A stretch of DNA of 64,000 bases, taken from NCBI RefSeq assembly GCF_000243135.2, contig NC_019903.1, positions 1,588,001 through 1,652,000 of the forward strand, given 5' to 3'. Source of the stretch: Desulfitobacterium dichloroeliminans LMG P-21439. Lineage in GTDB: Bacteria > Bacillota > Desulfitobacteriia > Desulfitobacteriales > Desulfitobacteriaceae. The translations under genes were made by a program, and so were the position numbers. Shown one piece after another: positions 58,849-64,000 of this stretch (the stretch's first letter is position 1; each line of letters begins with the position of its first letter). The notes beneath the pieces are model-generated. The model was not told where the DNA came from. It worked only from the letters and a program-made list of their open reading frames with translations, and ran no database searches.

Positions 58849-60726
58849 ATGAGTATTCTTTACTGTCGGAATTGTGGGGTGGACGTTTCCGGTGAAGCCC
58901 TTTTTCGGCAAGTAACTTTTGCAGTAGAGAAAGGAGAAAAGGTAGGCCTGGTAGGGCCCAATGGGGCGGGTAAGACGACCCTGTTAAGGGCTTGCTTAGG
59001 AGAGCTTCGTCTGGAAAGCGGGGATGTCTTTCTTACGGGAACCTTGGGTTATCTTCCTCAGAATCCACTCATTGATGAGAACGGAACGGTCTGGTCCAGC
59101 ATGCTGGAGGAACGGGCTGATTTAATCGATATGAGGGCCCAGCTCCATATTCTCGAAGAGCGTATGGCCCAGTCTGCTGATGAGAAGATTTTTGAACAGT
59201 ATAGTGCCCTGACAGAACGTTTCGAGACCATGGGCGGATATGCCTTAGAGGCTCAGATTCGGAAAATACTCTCTGGGTTGGGGCTATCAAACGAGGTTAA
59301 CCGCGCTATTCAACACTTAAGCGGTGGGCAAAAAACTCGGCTCGCTCTCAGTAAGCTCCTGCTGCGTTCTCCAGACTTTTTAGTATTAGATGAGCCTACA
59401 AATCATCTCGATATGGATGCTTTGGAGTGGCTGGAAGGGTTTTTGAAAGGGTATGCAGGGGCAATCTTGGTAGTTTCCCACGATCGCTACTTCCTTGATA
59501 ATGTAGTCCAGAAAGTCCTTCACTTAGAAAACGGGAGCCTTCAGAGCTATTCGGGAAATTATTCAGAGTATGAGCTGCAAAGAGCTCTTGAAGAGATGAC
59601 CTTGGCTAGGGAAGCAGATAAATTAAATAAAAAAATTGCACGAATAGAGGATTACATCCGCCGTAATAAGGCTGGTCAGAATTCCAAGCAAGCCCGGGGT
59701 AGAGAAACTCATCTGAATAAGATTAAGCCCATTGATGTGAGCAAAACCCCGAAAGCTATGCAAATTTCTCTATCAACGGGGCGCCGCAGCGGGGATCGGA
59801 CCCTTATGCTCGAAGAAGTCTCTATAGAGTTTCCTGGACGGAAGCTTTTTCAGGGAGCCAATGTGGAGCTGCGCCGGGGTGATCGTGTAGCCCTGCTTGG
59901 TGAAAATGGGGTCGGCAAAACAAGTTTGCTGAAAGCTATTAAAGGTGGATTGAACTATAAGGGTGAGATTCGTCTAGGTGCCAACGTGAAGCTGGGGTAC
60001 TATTCTCAGGAGCATGAGGAATTGAGAGGGAAGGGTAGCATCCTCGATGAAATACGAGAGGATTCTGATCTACTGGACCCCGAGATCCGTAGCCTGCTGG
60101 CACGTTTCGGTTTTGTGTCAGAGGAAGTCTTTAAGCCTGTTGCCGTTTTGAGCGGAGGGGAAAAGAGTCGTCTAGCCTTGGCCAAGCTTTTTCTTACTCA
60201 AGGTAATTTGTTGCTCTTGGACGAACCGACTAACCATTTAGATACTCGAATGAGAGATGTCTTAGAAGAAGCTCTCCAGGACTTTGATGGTACACTCTTA
60301 GTCGTTTCCCATGATCGCTACTTTTTAGATCGGGTGGTCAATAAAATAGCTCGCTTAACCCCTAAGGGGATTCGGCTTTATGTAGGGGATTATAGCACCT
60401 ATAAAACTCAGGTACAGGAAGAGACAGCTGTGACTGCTCAGGCTCGTAATATATCTAATCAAAATAGCTCTAGCGACGTGACTTCACGTCTTAAGGGTAA
60501 CTCTAAAGGAGCTACGGATCGCGATATCAAGCGACGCCAGAAAAAGGTACTGCAGCTGGAGACACAGGTTGCTGAGTTAGAGAAGGAACTAAAATCCTTA
60601 GAAAGTCAGATGGAGGAAGTTACTTCAAATTACGAAAAAGCCATGGAGCTCCATCATGTTTATGAGGAGAAAAAAGCTTTACTGGACAGTACTATGCTGG
60701 AGTGGCTGGAAATAACAGAAGACTAG
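58849..60726 (+). CDS. ABC-F family ATPase (ribosome-associated type)
   Basis: Two ABC modules with no membrane domain, 625 residues. Module 1 has Walker A GPNGAGKTT, signature LSGGQKTRLALSKLLL and Walker B FLVLDEPTNHLD. Module 2 has GENGVGKTS, LSGGEKSRLALAKLFL and LLLLDEPTNHLD. The interdomain linker (about residues 240-310) is the P-site tRNA-interaction motif region of ABC-F proteins, and a Lys/Glu-rich coiled coil (about 565-615) closes the protein as in Uup/YdiF. Family members act on stalled ribosomes or confer antibiotic protection; which applies here is unknown. It sits between mutM and ytaF, where Bacillus has no such gene. Confidence 0.9.
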   Translation: MSILYCRNCGVDVSGEALFRQVTFAVEKGEKVGLVGPNGAGKTTLLRACLGELRLESGDVFLTGTLGYLPQNPLIDENGTVWSSMLEERADLIDMRAQLHILEERMAQSADEKIFEQYSALTERFETMGGYALEAQIRKILSGLGLSNEVNRAIQHLSGGQKTRLALSKLLLRSPDFLVLDEPTNHLDMDALEWLEGFLKGYAGAILVVSHDRYFLDNVVQKVLHLENGSLQSYSGNYSEYELQRALEEMTLAREADKLNKKIARIEDYIRRNKAGQNSKQARGRETHLNKIKPIDVSKTPKAMQISLSTGRRSGDRTLMLEEVSIEFPGRKLFQGANVELRRGDRVALLGENGVGKTSLLKAIKGGLNYKGEIRLGANVKLGYYSQEHEELRGKGSILDEIREDSDLLDPEIRSLLARFGFVSEEVFKPVAVLSGGEKSRLALAKLFLTQGNLLLLDEPTNHLDTRMRDVLEEALQDFDGTLLVVSHDRYFLDRVVNKIARLTPKGIRLYVGDYSTYKTQVQEETAVTAQARNISNQNSSSDVTSRLKGNSKGATDRDIKRRQKKVLQLETQVAELEKELKSLESQMEEVTSNYEKAMELHHVYEEKKALLDSTMLEWLEITED

Positions 60727-60793
60727 GGTCACAATAGGGAGAGTTTACCCATATATTATCCTGCAAGGAAATGGAACATACAGGAGGATAGAT

Positions 60794-61450
60794 ATGGGAG
60801 TAGCACTGCTCTTCGCTTTAGCCCTAAGTTTTGATGGATTTGGCGTCGGGTTATCTTATGGAATTAGGAAAATACGTATACCCCTACTCTCTATGCTGGT
60901 CATGACTCTTTGTACAGTAGTAGCCATGGGAGCTGCGGTATTTTTAGGGGATGTGTTCATGGACATCATCACCTTTATCCCGCCCAATCTACTAGCAGCA
61001 GCTATCTTGCTTACCCTAGGTGGCTTCCAACTGACAAAAGCGGTTCTCAGCTTAATAAAAGGAGACCTCCCCAAAGCCGTTCCGGTACAAACCGCGGCTT
61101 TGCGTGAACCCGTTCTAAAATTGGAATTTGAAATTCTTGGCATCGTAGTGCAAGTTCTAAGAACGCCGGAGCAGGCGGACCTCGATGGTTCTGGGGTGAT
61201 TAGTGCCAAGGAAAGTGTGCTACTGGGAACAGCCTTGTCTTTGGATGCCTTTGCCTCCGGACTGGTTTTAGGCCTTGCCATGGGAGTTCTAGAATCTCTA
61301 TCGATGATCGGTTGGGTAGCCTTTATGCAAATCGTCATGATCAAATTCGGTCAGGCCTTAGCAGGAAAGCTTCCTGAAGAACACCTAGCAAAGTTGGGGC
61401 TTCTGCCCGGGACGATGCTGATTCTCATAGCTCTAAGAAAGATGATTTAA
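60794..61450 (+). CDS. ytaF: Sporulation membrane protein YtaF (MntP superfamily)
   Basis: A six-helix membrane protein related to MntP. The two inverted motifs are LALSFDGFGVGLSYGIRKI near the start and GTALSLDAFASGLVLGLAMG. The loop between halves contains VQVLRTPEQADLDGSGVISAKES, an EF-hand-like Asp-rich insert (DLDGSGVIS) typical of YtaF. Bacillus ytaF is sporulation-associated and lies in the same order before coaE. Its transported ion is not established. The RBS AGGAGG precedes the ATG, and coaE follows by 19 bp. Confidence 0.9.
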   Translation: MGVALLFALALSFDGFGVGLSYGIRKIRIPLLSMLVMTLCTVVAMGAAVFLGDVFMDIITFIPPNLLAAAILLTLGGFQLTKAVLSLIKGDLPKAVPVQTAALREPVLKLEFEILGIVVQVLRTPEQADLDGSGVISAKESVLLGTALSLDAFASGLVLGLAMGVLESLSMIGWVAFMQIVMIKFGQALAGKLPEEHLAKLGLLPGTMLILIALRKMI

Positions 61451-61469
61451 GCGAGTCGAGGTGGCGTTT

Positions 61470-62072
61470 ATGTTCGTCATAGGTTTGACGGGAGGGATTG
61501 GAAGCGGAAAATCCACGGTCTCCCGCTGGCTCTCCGAACACGGTATACCGATTATTGACGCGGATCAAACGGTCCATGAATTATATGATGCACCTGAAAC
61601 CATTGCAGCCATCGCGGCTGCATTTGGTCATGGTATTGTGACCGACGAAGGACGGATCAATCGCCGGGCCTTAGGTAGTATTGTTTTTGCTGATGATTTT
61701 GCGCTTAGGCAGCTTGAGCAGATTCTTCATCCTTTAGTCAGACGAGACATGCTTAAACAACAAGAAACCATCGCATTAGCAGGACAAAAAGTATGCATTT
61801 GGGACGTTCCTTTGCTTTTTGAGGCAGGTTTTCATGAACATATGGATGAGATTTGGGTCGTTTGGGTTCCAGCAGATACCCAGAAGGAACGTGTGATGAG
61901 ACGAGATGCGTTCACTCTTGGCGAAGTTGAGCTACGTATGCAAGCCCAATTTTCATTAGACGAGAAAAGAAAAAAAGCAGATGTTGTCATCGATAATTCT
62001 GGAAATTGGCAGCAAACTGAATTACAATTGAGGAAGGAAATGGAAAGAATAATTATAGACCATGGTCTATAG
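61470..62072 (+). CDS. coaE: Dephospho-CoA kinase
   Basis: The final step of CoA biosynthesis, phosphorylating the ribose 3'-OH of dephospho-CoA. P-loop GLTGGIGSGKSTVSRWL, IPIIDADQTVHEL, HPLVRRDML and WDVPLLFEAGFHEHMDEIWVVW are all conserved. About 200 residues. AGGTGG at 61459-61464 serves the ATG at 61470; a GTG at 61461 is in frame but would sit within that RBS. It is the end of the polA-mutM-ytaF-coaE set, and a lytic transglycosylase follows. Confidence 0.96.
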   Translation: MFVIGLTGGIGSGKSTVSRWLSEHGIPIIDADQTVHELYDAPETIAAIAAAFGHGIVTDEGRINRRALGSIVFADDFALRQLEQILHPLVRRDMLKQQETIALAGQKVCIWDVPLLFEAGFHEHMDEIWVVWVPADTQKERVMRRDAFTLGEVELRMQAQFSLDEKRKKADVVIDNSGNWQQTELQLRKEMERIIIDHGL

Positions 62073-62151
62073 AATTAAATAATAACTTTAAAATAAGACG
62101 CGTATTACACTTAAAGAATGCGTAAATACTGATGAAATTCAAGGAGTCCCT

Positions 62152-62745
62152 ATGAAGAAAAAAGGGTTCAAAGTAAAACGTAAGAGAAGACGATCAGGAT
62201 TTTCCTTTATCCTGATTCTCTTGGTGGCTGCAATTGCCTTATCTCAGACCCCAACCCTGAAAAAGGTGCTTTACCCCTATCCCTATCGAACTCTAATTGA
62301 GGAATATGCAGTGCAATATGAGGTTGATCCTTTGCTTGTCATTTCCGTAATTCGCGCCGAGAGCACATTTCTCCCCTATTCCGAGTCTCACAAAGGGGCC
62401 ATGGGCCTGATGCAGCTTATGCCGGATACTGCTAAATGGATTGCTGAAACCCTTGGCGATCAAAGCTTCAGCCAAAGCCAATTAAAAAAGCCGGGAAAGA
62501 ATATACAGTATGGAACCTGGTACATAGCCGATTTGCAAAAGGAATTCCAAGATACTGAGCTCGTCTTGGCGGCTTACAATGGTGGGCGTGGGCATGTCAA
62601 CGAGTGGCTAAAAACAGAACAGCTTAAGGTAGATGATTTAAAAATTGAGGATATCCCTTTTGGAGAAACCAGGGAATATGTGCAACGGGTCTTAGAGAAC
62701 TATTCTAATTATCAGGAACTCTATGGGTTAAAGAAAACACGCTGA
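62152..62745 (+). CDS. Membrane-anchored lytic transglycosylase (SLT domain)
   Basis: Cleaves peptidoglycan glycan strands outside the membrane. A strongly basic N-terminus is followed by one hydrophobic helix (residues 17-31). The SLT domain carries the catalytic Glu70 in VISVIRAESTFLPYSESHKG, then AMGLMQLMPDTAKWIA, the NIQYGTWYIADL segment and AAYNGGRGHVNEWL. 197 residues, as in Bacillus YjbJ/SltY-like proteins that follow coaE-type genes. Its stop codon lies in a terminator hairpin. Confidence 0.93.
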   Translation: MKKKGFKVKRKRRRSGFSFILILLVAAIALSQTPTLKKVLYPYPYRTLIEEYAVQYEVDPLLVISVIRAESTFLPYSESHKGAMGLMQLMPDTAKWIAETLGDQSFSQSQLKKPGKNIQYGTWYIADLQKEFQDTELVLAAYNGGRGHVNEWLKTEQLKVDDLKIEDIPFGETREYVQRVLENYSNYQELYGLKKTR

Positions 62746-62765
62746 AAATTGAGCGTGTTTCTATA
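62735..62765 (+). terminator. Intrinsic terminator overlapping the transglycosylase stop codon
   Basis: AAACACGCT and AGCGTGTTT flank an 8-nt loop, with a short T-tract. Confidence 0.7.
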
Positions 62766-62913
62766 TTGAGTGCTTTATTTCGCTGTTCTTTGTCGATACT
62801 AAGACTATCTGAAGGTAACACATCTACTACTACGCACTATTTGATTTGTAAGAGAGGGATTCCAAGATCTTTTGGAGAATATGAAGAATATTGAACTAAG
62901 GAGGTTGAGTTGT

Positions 62914-63795
62914 ATGAGTGAAGAGTTGAAACTAAAATCCCATTATCAGCTTGCTATTGTTGGGTGTGGGCCAGCTGGGATGTCGGCTGCTTTGAATGCC
63001 AAGATTAGAAATAAAGACTTTATTCTTTTAGGGAGTGATTTTTGCAGCCCAAAATTAGCTAAGGCACCACAGATTGATAACTACTTGGGCTTTCCGGAAA
63101 TTAAAGGGGAAGAGTTACGGCAACACTATCTGAATCACTTAAAATCCATGGGAATTGAAGTCACGACCTGGAAGGTCCTCAATATTTATCCCGGACCGCC
63201 TTTTACCTTAGTGGGTAATAATGAATCCTTTGAAGCTGATGCTGTGATTCTGGCCACAGGGGTATCACCGACCAAGCTTCTTCCTGGAGAGACAGAGCTT
63301 CTGGGTCGTGGGGTAGGCTATTGTGCGACCTGCGATGGTCCTTTGTACAAAGGAAAAAAAGTCGCCATTATTTCCTACAGTCATGAGGGTGAAGCGGAAG
63401 CTAATTTCATGGCTGAGCTTTGTTCGGAAGTATATTACATACCTTTCTATAAAGAAGTGGGTCAACTCGATTCAAGAATCATCCAAAAGAAGGCCAAGAT
63501 CAAAGAGATTTACGGGACTCAGCAAGTGGAGAAGCTGGTCTTGGATAGTGAGGAAATCATCGTAGATGGAGTCTTTGTCCTCCGAGAAAGCTTGCCGGCA
63601 GAGCAGATTGTTCCGGGGCTAGAAATGGACAAAGGAGCGATTAAGGTTAACCGGGATTTGGGGACCAATGTGCCGGGACTCTTCGCTGCAGGAGATTGCT
63701 CTGGGCAACCCTATCAGCTGAACAAAGCTGTTGGGGAAGGGGGCACTGCCGCCCTGAGTGCCATCAAGTATTTGGATGAGATGAAAAAAGGCTAG
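62914..63795 (+). CDS. Thioredoxin reductase-like flavoprotein lacking an NADPH motif
   Basis: A 293-residue FAD protein of the low-Mr thioredoxin reductase fold. FAD motif YQLAIVGCGPAGMSAAL, ILATGVSP, the redox-active C137-A-T-C140, and the C-terminal FAD block GLFAAGDCSGQPYQLNKAVGEG are intact. In the second Rossmann domain the expected GGGxSA is replaced by ISYSHEGEAEA, and the HRRxxxR phosphate-binding segment is absent (YYIPFYKEVGQ). NADPH use is therefore unlikely. Clostridial ferredoxin-dependent flavin thioredoxin reductases show the same loss. AAGGAGGT at 62898-62905 selects the ATG at 62914 over 62872. Confidence 0.88.
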   Translation: MSEELKLKSHYQLAIVGCGPAGMSAALNAKIRNKDFILLGSDFCSPKLAKAPQIDNYLGFPEIKGEELRQHYLNHLKSMGIEVTTWKVLNIYPGPPFTLVGNNESFEADAVILATGVSPTKLLPGETELLGRGVGYCATCDGPLYKGKKVAIISYSHEGEAEANFMAELCSEVYYIPFYKEVGQLDSRIIQKKAKIKEIYGTQQVEKLVLDSEEIIVDGVFVLRESLPAEQIVPGLEMDKGAIKVNRDLGTNVPGLFAAGDCSGQPYQLNKAVGEGGTAALSAIKYLDEMKKG

Positions 63796-63850
63796 ACTAA
63801 TCTTACACATCTTCTTCAAATTCCCAACCTTTGGGGATTTGCCCTATAAG

Positions 63851-63902
63851 AAAAGGCCATGGCTTAAGGAACCTTACAGTTCTTTGAGCAATGGCCTTTT
63901 TA
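63851..63902. terminator. Bidirectional intrinsic terminator
   Basis: AAAAGGCCAT and ATGGCCTTTT flank a loop of about 30 nt containing a smaller AAGGAACC/GGTT-like fold. It lies between converging genes. Confidence 0.8.
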
Positions 63903-63914
63903 AATTATAACCTC

Positions 63915-64000
63915 TTAAATAACCGTCGCTCCCTCTGAGTCAACGGAGAGGAGGTAGGCCTTGGCTGTCAAGCCATGACTTGCTAAGTTGTCCAACATGG
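63915..64000 (-). CDS. 3' end of a minus-strand gene (partial)
   Basis: An open frame enters from the right edge and stops at 63915-63917. The readable C-terminus is ...LASHGLTAKAYLLSVDSEG then ATVI. It lies just past a bidirectional terminator, as expected for a convergent gene. Too little is present to name the product. Confidence 0.5.
   Translation of the reverse strand, partial: MLDNLASHGLTAKAYLLSVDSEGATVI

Noticed and set aside
1-64000. CRISPR array, prophage or defence island
   Set aside because: I saw no regularly spaced direct repeats, no phage structural genes and no cluster of restriction or defence families. The mobile DNA seen is one IS110-type and one IS66-type element.

Overview
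The window reads as chromosome of an endospore-forming, low-GC, strictly anaerobic Firmicute. Supporting signs are an alpha/beta-type small acid-soluble spore protein, a sporulation YtaF homologue, the Bacillus-like order polA-mutM-...-ytaF-coaE, strong AGGAGG-type ribosome binding sites, intrinsic terminators with long U-tracts, rubrerythrin and rubredoxin-flavoprotein genes, and a thioredoxin reductase-like protein without an NADPH motif. Gene content and style resemble Desulfitobacterium (Peptococcaceae), but that is recognition from memory, not a database match.

Region 1 (1-14.9 kb): a DUF2680 protein, ung, a large periplasmic-sensor/PAS/GGDEF/EAL protein, a helical orphan and a Nudix hydrolase. 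Then comes an amino-acid ABC importer operon behind a clear lysine riboswitch (aptamer about 5277-5459, terminator 5497-5530). The operon is split: the binding protein lies at 5577-6431, and the permease and ATPase at 8538-10062. An IS110-family transposase on the opposite strand sits between them, and its 3' flank carries two large stem-loops that could be its guide (bridge/seek) RNA. Next are an ABC exporter, mntP behind a yybP-ykoY (Mn2+) riboswitch, a rubrerythrin-like protein and an aminotransferase.

Region 2 (15-20 kb): a complete IS66-family element at 15076-17601. Its partly matched inverted repeats begin GTAAGCG, it carries tnpA/tnpB/tnpC, and a perfect 8-bp target duplication flanks it. 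It lies 86 bp upstream of the start of a secreted protein with three cell-wall-binding repeats.

Region 3 (20-45 kb): housekeeping and sensory genes. These are two DegV proteins, a second sensor/PAS/GGDEF/EAL protein, a Ca2+-type P-ATPase beside a CDF exporter, DUF2156 and GNAT proteins, a methyltransferase, MscL with a C-terminal zinc ribbon, an RluA-type synthase, an M29 aminopeptidase, a lipid kinase, a CCA-adding-type enzyme with an unusual HD-domain insertion, a rubredoxin/flavin-reductase fusion and queG. The queG gene is preceded by about 190 nt that fold into a possible unclassified structured RNA. Further on are an Lrp regulator/aminotransferase pair, trmL, a WecA/TagO-type transferase, a UPF0173 hydrolase, a Cys-rich small protein coupled to a spore protein, and a YtoI-like CBS/hotdog regulator.

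Region 4 (45-64 kb): core metabolism and replication. Present are dnaE, coaD, a DUF2007 protein with accD-accA, tRNA-Leu(CAA), an EamA transporter and an HD protein. A guanidine-I (ykkC) riboswitch precedes a pair of SMR transporters. Then follow polA, mutM, an ABC-F ATPase, ytaF, coaE, a lytic transglycosylase and the atypical thioredoxin reductase-like flavoprotein. The last bases hold the 3' end of a minus-strand gene.

Three well-known metabolite-responsive riboswitch classes (lysine, Mn2+, guanidinium) are recognisable, each directly ahead of a transporter that fits its ligand. No CRISPR array, rRNA operon or prophage is visible.
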